Assembly (NCBI RefSeq): GCF_003858645.1
Contig: NZ_RQJP01000003.1
Span: forward strand, 868,001-932,000
From: Larkinella knui
GTDB lineage: Bacteria; Bacteroidota; Bacteroidia; Cytophagales; Spirosomataceae
Direction of reading: 5' to 3'
DNA: 64,000 nt
Shown here piece by piece: positions 1 through 9,661 of the stretch (within the stretch, counting starts at the first letter, position 1; the number at the start of each line of letters is the position of its first letter). The position numbers and the translations under genes were made by a program. Below the pieces are notes generated by a model that had not been told where the DNA came from, did not search any database, and worked only from the letters and a program-made list of their open reading frames with translations.

Positions 1-1446
1 CGTTTGCAGGACCAGGACATCGTTTTCGTGAATCACTACGATACGCGGGTCGAACTGAGTGGCGAAGTGAAACAACCCGGGCTGTATGAGGTAAAAAAGG
101 GCGAATTATTGAAAACCGTACTGGCTTTTGCCGGTGGCTATACCGACCGGGCGTATACAGCCTCGTTAACGCTGCGCCGGAATACCGCCAAAGAACTGGA
201 AATCGGCACCATTCCGGCCAGTGCTCTCGATGCGTTCGTGCCCCAGAAGGGCGATCAATACGCGGTGGGCAGCATCACCGGACGATTCAGCAACCGCGTG
301 ATTATCAGCGGAGCCGTATTCCGGCCCGGTACCTACGCCCTGCAAAACAGCCCGACGTTGCGCCAACTCATTACGGCTGCGGAAGGGCTGCGGGAAGACG
401 CGTTTCTGAATCGCGGAACCATCCGCCGGCTGCGGCAAAACCTTGATCCGGAACTGATCTCTTTTGATCCGGGCAAATTGTTGCGGGGTGAAGTGACCGA
501 TATTCCGTTACAGCGCGAAGATTCCGTAACGGTTCTGGCTTATAGCGATCTTCGGGAAAAACGCACCATTGCACTTCAGGGAGCGGTCAACAGACCGGGC
601 CTTTTTACGTATGCCGATAGCATGAGTGTGGCCAATCTGATCGTTTTGGCCGGTGGGTTTACGGAAGGAGCCACGGCATCGCGCATTGAAATTGCCCGCC
701 GTCTTCGGTATGATACGACGGGCTTACCGAGCAATCAGAACATCCGGATTTTTCAGTTTAATCTGGACGAAAATCTCCGTTTATCGGAAGCGGATGCGCG
801 TTTCAGTCTGCAACCGTTCGATGAAGTATTTGTGCGCACCTCGCCCCGGTATGAACCCCAAAAAATGGTAACGATTACGGGCGAAGTAACCTATCCGGGG
901 CGCTACGCCATCCGGGACAAATCGGAACGGATTTCGGAGTTGATCAGCCGCGCGGGTGGGTTACAGGCCAGCGCCTTTTTGAAGGCGACCCGCTTTGTCC
1001 GAAAAGGTGAACTTATCTCCATCGATATTCATGAAATTCTGCAAAAACCGACCGATAGCGGCAATCTGCTCCTGCTGGCGGGCGATTCTATTATCATTCC
1101 CCGAAAAGTCGAACTGGTACGCATTCGGGGCGAAGTGCTGAACCCGTCGACTATGGATTTCAATTCGGCAAAATCATTTCGTTCCTATATCGACGAATCC
1201 GGCGGTTTTACGTCCAAAGCGCAACGCCGAAAGTCTTACGCAATTTACGCAAATGGTAAAATCCAGCGGACGAAGCAACTGCTTTTTGTCCGGTCTTATC
1301 CCTCACCCGAGCCCGGCATGGAAGTGATCATTCCTGCCAAGCCGAAGCGGGAAGAAAGTAGACTGTCGCCTGCCGAACGGGTAGCCGTAATGACGGGCGT
1401 TACGTCGCTGGCGGCTGTCGTTCTGACCATTATCCGACTATTTTGA
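1..1446 (+). CDS. SLBB-domain polysaccharide export protein, 5' partial
   Basis: C-terminal part of a Wza-like outer-membrane polysaccharide export protein; the frame is open to the left edge, so the true start is outside. Five SLBB-type repeats are visible, each with a G-[EA]-V-x-x-P-G-x-[YF] core followed by an A-G-G-[FL] turn, near residues 15-60, 95-145, 180-230, 285-335 and 365-415; the last one is degenerate (G-E-V-L-N-P-S). The extreme C-terminus has a hydrophobic segment of about 20 residues after a basic/acidic linker, as in the long Bacteroidota members of the family. The N-terminal Poly_export domain is not in the window. It overlaps the Wzz-like gene by one base (TGATG), which fits an export pair of outer-membrane channel and co-polymerase. 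The family assignment is strong; the exact substrate is unknown. Confidence 0.9.
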   Translation, partial: RLQDQDIVFVNHYDTRVELSGEVKQPGLYEVKKGELLKTVLAFAGGYTDRAYTASLTLRRNTAKELEIGTIPASALDAFVPQKGDQYAVGSITGRFSNRVIISGAVFRPGTYALQNSPTLRQLITAAEGLREDAFLNRGTIRRLRQNLDPELISFDPGKLLRGEVTDIPLQREDSVTVLAYSDLREKRTIALQGAVNRPGLFTYADSMSVANLIVLAGGFTEGATASRIEIARRLRYDTTGLPSNQNIRIFQFNLDENLRLSEADARFSLQPFDEVFVRTSPRYEPQKMVTITGEVTYPGRYAIRDKSERISELISRAGGLQASAFLKATRFVRKGELISIDIHEILQKPTDSGNLLLLAGDSIIIPRKVELVRIRGEVLNPSTMDFNSAKSFRSYIDESGGFTSKAQRRKSYAIYANGKIQRTKQLLFVRSYPSPEPGMEVIIPAKPKREESRLSPAERVAVMTGVTSLAAVVLTIIRLF

Positions 1447-2537
1447 TGAGCGAACCTATGATGACGACGGCAAACCACGTGACCGCTCAACCTCCTCAGG
1501 CCGAATACTGGATGGGATTATCGCCCAGCCGAATTGGAAAGCTGATTTGGAAAAACCGGGTGCGGGTGTTGCTGATCACGGCTCTTTTTACGGGAATTGG
1601 GATCGTCGTGTCCTTGCTGACACAACCTGAATACGTTTCCGAAGCCCGCATTATGCCCGAAATCAGCCAGGGTTCCGGTGATGTGCTCCAGAAATTAGCG
1701 TCGGTTGCCGGGTTTGCCGGGTTAGAATTTGGCGAAACCGGCGGCATCGAAGCGGTTCGGCCCGATCTGTATCCCAATGTTTTGCAGAGTACGCCTTTCA
1801 TTCTGTCGCTGCTGGACCAATCGGTTCCGACGCGGGACGGTAAACAAATCACGGTATCCGCTCTATTGTCGGCAGCCGATTCCTGGAGATGGTTTTCATT
1901 CAAGAAGCCATCCGATCCCCTTCCGCCGAGTACCAATCCAAACACACTCCGACTCACACAGGAACAACAGGATTTGGCGGAAGACATTCAACAGCGGGTT
2001 TCGGCCAAAATGGACACCCGCTCCGGAATCATTACGGTTTCGGCCCAAATGCCCGATCCAACGGCGGTGGCGGCCGTTACGCAGATCGCCCTGGATTATT
2101 TAACCCGCTACGTAACCAATTACCGCACCGAAAAAGTCCGGCGCGACTTGCTATTCTACACCAACCGGCTGAAAGAAGCCAAACGCCGTTTCGAAGTGGC
2201 ACAATACACGATGTTTCATTACAACGACCAGCATAAATACATGGTTGTTCAGGCGGCAACGATGGAAAAACAGCGAATTGAAGCCGAATTGACCATTTCC
2301 CAAGTCGTTTATACGGAGCTAGCCAAGCAATTCGAGCAGGCCCGAATCAAAGTTCAGGAACAGACCCCGGTTTTTAAAGTACTCGAGCCTGCCAAAATAC
2401 CCCTGAAGCGATCATCGCCCCGGCGCACCATGCTGGTGGTTTTATATACGCTGGTGGGGTTTGTCGTTGGCAGTGTTCTCTGCCTGGTGATCGGCTTTGA
2501 CGTTCCTGCCCGGTTGCGACGAAGTTTATCGGAGTAG
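1446..2537 (+). CDS. Wzz/GumC-like polysaccharide co-polymerase
   Basis: Inner-membrane chain-length regulator or export co-polymerase of 363 residues. It has the family layout: a short cytoplasmic N-terminus, TM1 near residues 34-56, a large periplasmic part rich in charged helices (residues about 60-315), a proline-rich stretch P-A-K-I-P-L-K-R-S-S-P before TM2, and TM2 near residues 325-350. No C-terminal tyrosine kinase domain is present, so this is a kinase-less type. ATG at 1446 is chosen because it overlaps the upstream stop by one base; a TTG three bases earlier would add one residue. It works with the SLBB protein before it and the Wzx/Wzy genes after it. Confidence 0.88.
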   Translation: MSEPMMTTANHVTAQPPQAEYWMGLSPSRIGKLIWKNRVRVLLITALFTGIGIVVSLLTQPEYVSEARIMPEISQGSGDVLQKLASVAGFAGLEFGETGGIEAVRPDLYPNVLQSTPFILSLLDQSVPTRDGKQITVSALLSAADSWRWFSFKKPSDPLPPSTNPNTLRLTQEQQDLAEDIQQRVSAKMDTRSGIITVSAQMPDPTAVAAVTQIALDYLTRYVTNYRTEKVRRDLLFYTNRLKEAKRRFEVAQYTMFHYNDQHKYMVVQAATMEKQRIEAELTISQVVYTELAKQFEQARIKVQEQTPVFKVLEPAKIPLKRSSPRRTMLVVLYTLVGFVVGSVLCLVIGFDVPARLRRSLSE

Positions 2538-2597
2538 CCGACCGGTAGTAGAGATAGAAGTACCGAAACGGAATTTATTCATTTAATCCCAAACACG

Positions 2598-3947
2598 ATG
2601 TTGCGCCGTGTTTTACAATCAATTGCGGCAAGTATGCTGGGTCAGGTCGGCCAGATTCTGATTCAGTTGGTCAGTGTGCCGCTGCTGATTCAGTATTGGG
2701 GGTTGACCTACTATGGCGAATGGCTGTTGTTGTTTACGATTCCGTCGTACCTGAGTGTGAGCGATGCCGGACTGGCTTCGGCGCTTTCCAATGAGCTATT
2801 GATTGGTGTAAGTAAAAAAGAGTATGCCAAAACCGCCAGGCTGTTAGGCAACGGGATCACGGCGATCATCGGATTTAGTGGCATCGGGGCCGCAGTGTTA
2901 GCGCTGGGTTTACAACTCACCGATTTTACTTTCTGGCTGAAAATCAACCACATCGACCAATCAGAAGCCTGGCTAACCCTTGCGTTTCTGATGGTCTACG
3001 TAATGCTGGCACTTCAACAGGAGCTTTTGAGTACCGTTCCCCGGGCAGAAGGCGACAATGCCAGCGGTCGAATCTGGATTACCCTCACTCGCCTGATCGA
3101 ATTTGGCGTGGTGGTCGCGGTAGTTAGTCAGGGCGGCAAAGCCGGAACCGTGGCATTGACTTATGCCGTCATTCGCGCCATAAGCTGGACGGCGATGTTT
3201 TGGCGGTATCGTCACCGCTATCCCTGGGTAAGTCACGCGAAAATTGGTTTTTTTCCGCTGGCCGAAATCCGGCACCTTCTTAGCCCTTCGCTGGCTTTTT
3301 TTGGATTTTCGCTCGCCAATTCCATCGTTTTGCAGGGGAGCACGCTACTCATCGGGGCCTTCATGACGCCGGTGCAGGTGGTCGTTTATACAACCCTTCG
3401 GACCCTCACCAACTTTATTCGACAAATCATCAATGTCCTGACGTCTGCCATTTGGCCCGAGCTGACCCGGGCGCTGGTCGCCCATGATTTTTCCACGGCG
3501 ATTGTGCTCCACCGGCGGGTTTGTCAGATCGCTTTCTGGGCCGCCCTGTTCTTTCTGATAACGCTGGAAATCACCGGCGGACCGATCCTGCTGGTCTGGA
3601 CAAAAGGTGCGGTAACGCCCGAGCAGCCCCTCTTTACGGTATTGTTACTAACGGCCCTCCCCTACAGTTTGTGGAATACGAGCGCCACAACGGCCATTTC
3701 GGTCAACCGGCATCAGGCCATTGCGTTCGCATTCGTTCTCAGCAGCTTAGGTGCTTTGCTGGCAGCCACCTGGCTGATTCCCCGGTATGGATTAGCGGGA
3801 ATGGCAATCGGGCTTTTAGTGGGCGACTGCTTCATGTTGTTCCGGGTGTTTCAGAACAGTCTCGGCATTTTACCGGAGGAACGCATCGGGAAATTCGTAC
3901 CCGCAATTGTTACGGATTTCGCATGGTTAAGCCAGTTACGCAAATGA
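2598..3947 (+). CDS. Wzx-like polysaccharide flippase
   Basis: A 449-residue integral membrane protein with about 12-14 hydrophobic segments spread over its length and few charged loops, typical of the polysaccharide transporter branch of the MOP flippase superfamily. It should move undecaprenyl-linked repeat units across the inner membrane. It follows the Wzz-like gene after 60 bases, and its stop overlaps the next glycosyltransferase start (ATGA at 3944-3947). The presence of a separate Wzy-like polymerase 2.3 kb downstream supports a Wzx/Wzy pathway. The repeat unit it carries cannot be read from the sequence. Confidence 0.88.
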   Translation: MLRRVLQSIAASMLGQVGQILIQLVSVPLLIQYWGLTYYGEWLLLFTIPSYLSVSDAGLASALSNELLIGVSKKEYAKTARLLGNGITAIIGFSGIGAAVLALGLQLTDFTFWLKINHIDQSEAWLTLAFLMVYVMLALQQELLSTVPRAEGDNASGRIWITLTRLIEFGVVVAVVSQGGKAGTVALTYAVIRAISWTAMFWRYRHRYPWVSHAKIGFFPLAEIRHLLSPSLAFFGFSLANSIVLQGSTLLIGAFMTPVQVVVYTTLRTLTNFIRQIINVLTSAIWPELTRALVAHDFSTAIVLHRRVCQIAFWAALFFLITLEITGGPILLVWTKGAVTPEQPLFTVLLLTALPYSLWNTSATTAISVNRHQAIAFAFVLSSLGALLAATWLIPRYGLAGMAIGLLVGDCFMLFRVFQNSLGILPEERIGKFVPAIVTDFAWLSQLRK

Positions 3948-5155
3948 ACAGATTACGCCAATCCGTAACCGCACACGCCGGCGCCCGCGATCACTATCAG
4001 CTGAGTTTGGCGCTGCACGAAGCCGGTTGGCTCAATCGTCTGGTGACCGATCTGTACGCACCCGACTGGCTGTACCAAAGCGCCCCCACATATGCACAAA
4101 AACGGTATTGTCCGGGTCTGCCCGCTGCTAAAATAAGCCTTTCCTCAGCCGCTTTCTGGAAAGCCGGTAAGGCCCGTGTTCTGCAACGGGATTACAATTC
4201 GTCAATCGACAGAGAAATTAGCCTTACCGCCTTACGGACTGCCGAAAAATCAGGCAGTAACCTGTTTCTGTATAGCTACTACGCTTTTCAGGCTTTTCAA
4301 CAGGCCGAACGGTCCGGAATTGCTAACCGGCTCTTATTTCAATTACACCCGCATCCGCTTTCGGTTCGGGCCATATTAGCCGAAGAAATGGACCGTTTGC
4401 CGTTTGCAAGCCAGTCGATTCGGGATGAAACGGAGTTTTCCCTGGCCGATAGTCGGCTGGAAGGCTTAATTGCAGAGCCGCAATTAGCTACGTTCTGTAT
4501 CACCGCGAGTCAGTTTACGCGGAAAACACTAATAGAGAATGGGGTACCGGCCAATCAGATTCGGGTGATCCCTTATGGCGTTGACACCACGGCTTTCCTC
4601 CAACGCAGAAAGGCTCCGTCAGCGGCCAAATTCCGGATCATCTTCGTAGGTCGCATGAACCAGCGGAAAGGGCTGGCCGATCTGTTACAGGCTGTTCGTT
4701 TGCTGAAAAGTCGCACCATCGAAGTGATTCTGTGCGGACGCGGTTACATCGACCATAGCATTTTGCTGGAATATAAAGAATTGACTATCAAAGTATACGA
4801 AGCAATCGCTCAGGATCAACTGGTGCGGGAACTTCACCAAAGTCATGTGTTTGTACTGCCGTCTCTGGCCGAAGGTTTCGCACACGTTGTTCTCGAAGCC
4901 ATGGCAACCGGTTTACCCATCATTACGACCGAAAATACGTGCGGGCCGGATGTCATCGTGGAAGGGAAGCACGGTTATTTAGTACCTATTCGCAATCCGG
5001 AGCGACTGGCCACCCTCCTGGACGCTGCCATTACAGAACAGGAAGCCTGGTTTGAAATGGGTCGTTTGGCTGCTGTTCAGGCGCGGACTTTCACCTGGGA
5101 GCGATTTAGAGCGGGAATCCGGGACGTATATCAGCAAACCGTTACCGATAACTAA
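3944..5155 (+). CDS. Family 4 glycosyltransferase
   Basis: A retaining GT-B fold glycosyltransferase of 403 residues. The C-terminal GT1 domain starts with the F-V-G-R-M-N-Q-R-K-G motif near residue 230 and contains the E-x7-E pair at E310 and E318 (E-G-F-A-H-V-V-L-E), followed by a glycine/proline loop typical of nucleotide-sugar binding. The open frame extends upstream, but ATG at 3944 is chosen because it overlaps the flippase stop by four bases and the protein begins sensibly there. It probably adds one sugar of the repeat unit at the cytoplasmic face. Donor and acceptor are not deducible. Confidence 0.85.
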   Translation: MNRLRQSVTAHAGARDHYQLSLALHEAGWLNRLVTDLYAPDWLYQSAPTYAQKRYCPGLPAAKISLSSAAFWKAGKARVLQRDYNSSIDREISLTALRTAEKSGSNLFLYSYYAFQAFQQAERSGIANRLLFQLHPHPLSVRAILAEEMDRLPFASQSIRDETEFSLADSRLEGLIAEPQLATFCITASQFTRKTLIENGVPANQIRVIPYGVDTTAFLQRRKAPSAAKFRIIFVGRMNQRKGLADLLQAVRLLKSRTIEVILCGRGYIDHSILLEYKELTIKVYEAIAQDQLVRELHQSHVFVLPSLAEGFAHVVLEAMATGLPIITTENTCGPDVIVEGKHGYLVPIRNPERLATLLDAAITEQEAWFEMGRLAAVQARTFTWERFRAGIRDVYQQTVTDN

Positions 5156-5163
5156 AACCGGAT

Positions 5164-6300
5164 ATGGAGCGAATTCGACTGAGTTTTTACACCAATATTC
5201 CAACGCCCTATCAGCAGGATTTTTTTGAAGCGCTGGCGGTCTATTTTGACTTGACGGTTGTCTATTACGCAAAAACTGAATTGGATCGGCAATGGTCGAT
5301 CAACAGCAAATCAGGTTCTTATAAGGTTTATTATTTAACAGATACGGTCATCGCAAGGTGGATACAAAAACGATTCAAAGATTATCACTATAGCTGGTCA
5401 ATTATTCGCCGTTTGGTAGAAGACCGTTCAGATTATATAATTATCAGTGGAGCTTACTGGATTCCAAACACTATTCTGGCTTTATTCCTATTAAGAATAC
5501 GGGGGAAACCAATTGCCTTTTTTGGCGAGCGTCTAACTTCATCTAACTCAAAAATTAAAAATTATTTAAAGCGCATTACATTATTACCTGTCAAATGGAA
5601 TTGCCGACGCTTATTAGCGGGGGGAAAAGAAGCCGTTACAACCTATAATTCATATGGAATCACGTTGCCATTTTCAGTTATTCCGTACAATATTGACATT
5701 TCCCGATTTAATAAATACAATTTAAATGGGGAAAGGCTTGAAAAACTGCGTACTACGTACAAAATAGACAATCAATTTATATTGCTATCTTCCGGCTCTT
5801 TGATTAGCCGGAAGAATATGGATATTATCATAAAGTCGGTAAAAAACAGTTTAGTATCAGTTTGTTTATTAATAATTGGAGAAGGGAATGAACGGCAACG
5901 ATTAGAAAAATTAATTGAAAACGATAGTCGGATTCGTTTAATAGGTTTTATTCAGGCCGATGAATTACCGTATTACTACAATCTGGCTGATGCATTTGTG
6001 TTTGCTTCTCAGTACGACGGTTGGGGGGTTGTCATTAACGAAGCAATTGCGGCCGGATTGCCAATTATTTGTAGTGATAAAGTTGGTGCCGCCCGTGAGT
6101 GGGTTATCGACGGTGTTAATGGTTTCATATGTCCTGCAAATGGGGTAACGGAATTCCAAGTAGCTATCGAAAAGCTGGTTAGTTGCTCTGACTTGGTAAA
6201 AGAACAGTCCTTTTACAACCAAACCTTTCGGAACAGTACCAGCTCAGCCTATTACGCAGAAATAGTAAACGAGGTTATCAAACACGATTTAAGAGTATGA
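5164..6300 (+). CDS. Family 4 glycosyltransferase (AT-rich)
   Basis: A 378-residue GT-B glycosyltransferase. The C-terminal half has the S-S-G-S-L-I-S-R-K-N motif near residue 215 and the usual catalytic-loop motif as D285-G-W-G-V-V-I-N-E293, so the first glutamate of E-x7-E is an aspartate. It starts eight bases after the preceding gene and shares ATGA with the next one. Codon use is clearly more A/T-rich than in the preceding transferase (many TTA, AAA, ATA codons), which suggests separate acquisition, as is common for the specificity genes of O-antigen loci. Specificity unknown. Confidence 0.85.
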   Translation: MERIRLSFYTNIPTPYQQDFFEALAVYFDLTVVYYAKTELDRQWSINSKSGSYKVYYLTDTVIARWIQKRFKDYHYSWSIIRRLVEDRSDYIIISGAYWIPNTILALFLLRIRGKPIAFFGERLTSSNSKIKNYLKRITLLPVKWNCRRLLAGGKEAVTTYNSYGITLPFSVIPYNIDISRFNKYNLNGERLEKLRTTYKIDNQFILLSSGSLISRKNMDIIIKSVKNSLVSVCLLIIGEGNERQRLEKLIENDSRIRLIGFIQADELPYYYNLADAFVFASQYDGWGVVINEAIAAGLPIICSDKVGAAREWVIDGVNGFICPANGVTEFQVAIEKLVSCSDLVKEQSFYNQTFRNSTSSAYYAEIVNEVIKHDLRV

Positions 6301-7637
6301 TCTGGCTTTATATAGGTATCAACCTGATCACGCTGATTTATGCGTTCATGTATGTTCGACGCATTGGGACACGGCAGGTTATTCCTTTCGTAATTTGTTT
6401 AGCATTACTGGCCATTTACTGCCTCTTTACACCCACCTATTTTTACCTGGTTGGTCGCGAAACATCTATGGGTGATGATGGTTTGTACCAATTTACGGGT
6501 AAACGTATTAGCGATTATTATAAAGAGGGAATGTTTTTCTACATGATAGCTAATATGCTATTTGTTTTTGGGTTTACCTGGAAGCAGTATAAAGGCTCTA
6601 AAATCTCCTATTCAATCCAATCTGACTCTATTCCCTACATACAAAAGAAGGTTTTATGGCTTTATATTTTATTTTTCGGGATTGTCTGCACTGATATATT
6701 TATCAGCGGGATCAATCCTTTTAATATTTTACTCGGCAGCTCTGATGAAAATCTTTTTGGACATCAAAGTATAACAAACTCATATTACTTCAGAAACTGT
6801 GCAGACTGTATCATTACTACTATTATACTTTTTGCCTATTTAAAAGGAAATAAATACAAAATTATATTGATGACACTATCTGCTTTTGCATTATTTGCTA
6901 TTATGGGATTCCGGTACCGTATCATTTTAACTATCATTGGCCTTGTTTTAATTTACAGTCTGGATGAAAAATACAAGCTTTCAACAAGTACAGTTTCTTT
7001 CACATCTCTACTTTTAATCTATTTCATCTTTTTTATCACCTATAACCGCTGGAATTTCATCCATGGGCGGTTTTCTGAACTATCATACAATCCGGTTGAG
7101 TTTGAGTACGAAATGTTTTTCGAGCAAACACGGGCGTCTCTGGCTGATTTTAATTTAATCCGATATTACGACGAAAATCCCACCATAAAACATGATTATG
7201 GCTTGACCATGTTTGGCTATATCTTTATAAAAGCCTTGCCAAAGTTTGTATTTCCAAATGGTGAAAAACCGTATCCCCCTCCGGCCCTTGTAATCTTGGA
7301 TAATTCACTCGAATTGCCCAGGCAATGGGATAAACCGGGTGAGGCTGCTATGCATTATGGTTCTTTCTACATTGCATTTGGCTGGATTGGCTTGGTTATT
7401 ATGCCTTTCTTAATGGGAATTTGGGTCCGCTATGTCGTTGGTCGAAATCCATCTAGTAACCCTTTAGGCTTTCTCAAACAAATAGTTTTTGCACTTGCCT
7501 TATTCCAGTTTATTACCCGCGGCTACTTTCCACAATTTGTGGACCATTTTGTGTACATCTCGCTTCCGATATGGCTTTTAAGCGGGTTGATTAAAAAGTC
7601 GACTGTCCTCCAACCACATCATGAACTTACTCATTAA
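6297..7637 (+). CDS. Wzy-like O-antigen/oligosaccharide repeat-unit polymerase
   Basis: A 446-residue protein with about 11-12 predicted membrane spans and one larger hydrophilic loop around residues 265-350, which contains the charged stretch E-K-P-Y-P-P-P. That is the general layout of Wzy polymerases, which join lipid-linked repeat units on the periplasmic side. Sequence similarity in this family is always weak, so the call rests on topology and context: it lies between glycosyltransferases in a locus that also has a flippase and co-polymerase. It is AT-rich like the gene before it. The start overlaps the previous stop (ATGA) and the end overlaps the next gene by 17 bases. Confidence 0.78.
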   Translation: MIWLYIGINLITLIYAFMYVRRIGTRQVIPFVICLALLAIYCLFTPTYFYLVGRETSMGDDGLYQFTGKRISDYYKEGMFFYMIANMLFVFGFTWKQYKGSKISYSIQSDSIPYIQKKVLWLYILFFGIVCTDIFISGINPFNILLGSSDENLFGHQSITNSYYFRNCADCIITTIILFAYLKGNKYKIILMTLSAFALFAIMGFRYRIILTIIGLVLIYSLDEKYKLSTSTVSFTSLLLIYFIFFITYNRWNFIHGRFSELSYNPVEFEYEMFFEQTRASLADFNLIRYYDENPTIKHDYGLTMFGYIFIKALPKFVFPNGEKPYPPPALVILDNSLELPRQWDKPGEAAMHYGSFYIAFGWIGLVIMPFLMGIWVRYVVGRNPSSNPLGFLKQIVFALALFQFITRGYFPQFVDHFVYISLPIWLLSGLIKKSTVLQPHHELTH

Positions 7638-8775
7638 TGCGTTTAACCTGGCTTCAGCAGGCGGACTTAATGTTGCGCTGAACTTTCTAAAAAACATTCA
7701 GCATTTAAAAAGTGAAACGGATGTAATTCATATCGTTGCCCCGATTGGTTGCGGGTATGAAGCATTGGATACGGGAATCCTGAAAATGCATTACCTGCCC
7801 AAATCGTTAAACCCCTGGATCACTCGGCCTGTAATGGATCATTTCTGGTATCCAAAGCTGTTAAAGCAGGTAGAGCCCGATATTATTTTTACCATGGGTA
7901 ATTTCCCCTCTCCGGTAGCACAAAAACAGGTCGTTTTATTACATCTGCCGCACCTGGCTTATCCCGAAGACAGGGCACTCTGGAAACAGGTAGGTCTGGA
8001 AATCATCTTCAAAATTAAATTACGTAACTGGGTGTTTAAACGGCGGCTTGTCCATGTTGAGACGCTGCTCGTGCAGACCAACACCATGCAGGAACGGTTG
8101 CACCGGATTTACCCGCAACTTCCTTCTATTCAACTATTTCCGAACGCATACACGCTGCTAACTAGTCAGACAACGTACGAATTACCCGTCAAAAAGCAAG
8201 CCGGTTTGATATACCTGATGTGTTTGTCACGCTATTACCCGCACAAAAACCTGGAGATTCTAGTTGCAGTTGCCCGACTCATTAAAGAACAGCGGCTTCC
8301 CTATCGAATTTTTCTAACCATTGAAGCCTGGCAACACCGAAGAGCGAAACAGTTGCTGGAACAGATTGCCAGCGAATCCTTACAAAACATCCTGATTCCC
8401 ATCGGAAATGTTCCCGCCGATTGCGTAGCTTCTCTTTATCAACAGGTTGAAGGCTTGCTGCTCCCAACCTTGCTGGAATCGTTTACCGCTACGTACGTGG
8501 ACGCCATGCACTTTGGGGTCTCCATTTTTACATCTCAGCGCGACTTTGCAGAAGAAGTTTGCGGAGAAGCGGCCTTTTATTTCGATCCACTTTCGGCCCA
8601 ACGCATTGTCGATACGATTCATGCCGGCTATACCAATGAAGCCCTGCGGCAACGGAAAATCACCGAAGGGCGACTGCGCTCTACGACCCTGCCTGATTGG
8701 ACGGAAGTGAGTCGAACATGCTGGAACTTGCTGCTTTCTCTGGCCGAAAGAACTGAAAATCAAGTGACCAGTTAG
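7621..8775 (+). CDS. Family 4 glycosyltransferase
   Basis: A 384-residue GT-B glycosyltransferase. N-terminal A-S-A-G-G-L-N-V fits the glycine-rich acceptor loop (residues 11-18); the C-terminal GT1 domain has the C-L-S-R-Y-Y-P-H-K-N motif near residue 202 and a catalytic loop E286-S-F-T-A-T-Y-V-D294, an E-x7-D variant of the family motif. Base composition returns to that of the surrounding chromosome, unlike the two genes before it. The start lies inside the end of the Wzy-like gene, so translation is probably coupled. Sugar specificity unknown. Confidence 0.83.
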   Translation: MNLLINAFNLASAGGLNVALNFLKNIQHLKSETDVIHIVAPIGCGYEALDTGILKMHYLPKSLNPWITRPVMDHFWYPKLLKQVEPDIIFTMGNFPSPVAQKQVVLLHLPHLAYPEDRALWKQVGLEIIFKIKLRNWVFKRRLVHVETLLVQTNTMQERLHRIYPQLPSIQLFPNAYTLLTSQTTYELPVKKQAGLIYLMCLSRYYPHKNLEILVAVARLIKEQRLPYRIFLTIEAWQHRRAKQLLEQIASESLQNILIPIGNVPADCVASLYQQVEGLLLPTLLESFTATYVDAMHFGVSIFTSQRDFAEEVCGEAAFYFDPLSAQRIVDTIHAGYTNEALRQRKITEGRLRSTTLPDWTEVSRTCWNLLLSLAERTENQVTS

Positions 8776-8816
8776 CGCCATTACCGGTCTAAAACGTATA
8801 TCTCCTTTAAAAAACG

Positions 8817-9551
8817 ATGATTCTGATCGCAATTCGCCGGCACGTTCACTACCTGGCCCTACTCACCATCGGGACAACCGCTCTCCTTTTGCTGGATGCC
8901 TGCCAGTCTGTCTCCACCGAACCCGTAGTATCCGGTTATGACTACCAGCCCTTGGAAAAAGGCAATTTCTGGATTTACGAAGTAACCGAACAGCAATTCT
9001 CACTCAACGGCAGCGTAGCGACTCAAACCTATCAGTTGCGGGAAATTCTAACCAGTTCCTATACCGATTCTCCGAATGGGGCTCCAATCGGCACAACCAC
9101 CTTTCGCCTGGAGCGGTATCGCCGGTCGAACGACAGCCAGGCCTGGCAACCGGATTCGGTTAGCAGCATCCGAGTTACTGATAATCAACTGATTAAAACC
9201 GAAAATAACCGTTCGTACGTCAAGCTCATTTTTCCACTTATCGACCAGTTCCAGTGGAATGGCAATGCCTTCAACACCTCCGGCGAAGATTTATACCAGC
9301 TCAAAAATACGAACAAACCGTTCACCGTTCTGAGCAAACCATTTCCCGAAACCGCCACCATTGTGCAGCAAAACGATTCGACGCTGGTTTCGCAGGATAA
9401 AAGAGTGGAAATCTACGCCCGCGGGGTCGGCCTGATTTACAAAGAAAAAGTGCAATTGCAATTTTGTTCCTCAACCCCGTCGTGCGTGGGTAAAGCACAG
9501 ATCGATTACGGAATTCGGCAGTATACCCGGCTGCGATCCTACGGAAAATGA
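8817..9551 (+). CDS. Predicted lipoprotein of unknown function
   Basis: A 244-residue protein that I do not recognise as a named family. It begins with a basic segment, a hydrophobic stretch and a lipobox L-L-D-A-C with the cysteine near residue 29, so it should be a lipoprotein. The mature part starts with a Y-x-P-L-E-x-G-N-F-W-I-Y-E-V motif, which is frequent at the start of beta-rich secreted lipoproteins of Bacteroidota, and continues as an apparently all-beta domain with alternating hydrophobic residues. It lies inside the polysaccharide locus in the same direction, 41 bases after a glycosyltransferase. A role in polysaccharide assembly is only suggested by position. Confidence 0.72.
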   Translation: MILIAIRRHVHYLALLTIGTTALLLLDACQSVSTEPVVSGYDYQPLEKGNFWIYEVTEQQFSLNGSVATQTYQLREILTSSYTDSPNGAPIGTTTFRLERYRRSNDSQAWQPDSVSSIRVTDNQLIKTENNRSYVKLIFPLIDQFQWNGNAFNTSGEDLYQLKNTNKPFTVLSKPFPETATIVQQNDSTLVSQDKRVEIYARGVGLIYKEKVQLQFCSSTPSCVGKAQIDYGIRQYTRLRSYGK

Positions 9552-9661
9552 TGCATTTGCTCCCAATTTGCTTTCCAGCCAGCACAATGGACGCTTTTCT
9601 ACATTCCAGAAACAGGCTCCTGTCGATATTTGGTAAATGCCCAGAATAATGAATCGGCCCC

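Noticed and set aside
3521-3943. Upstream extension of the family 4 glycosyltransferase
   Set aside because: This part overlaps the flippase in another frame and lacks transferase features; ATG 3944 with a four-base overlap is a better start.
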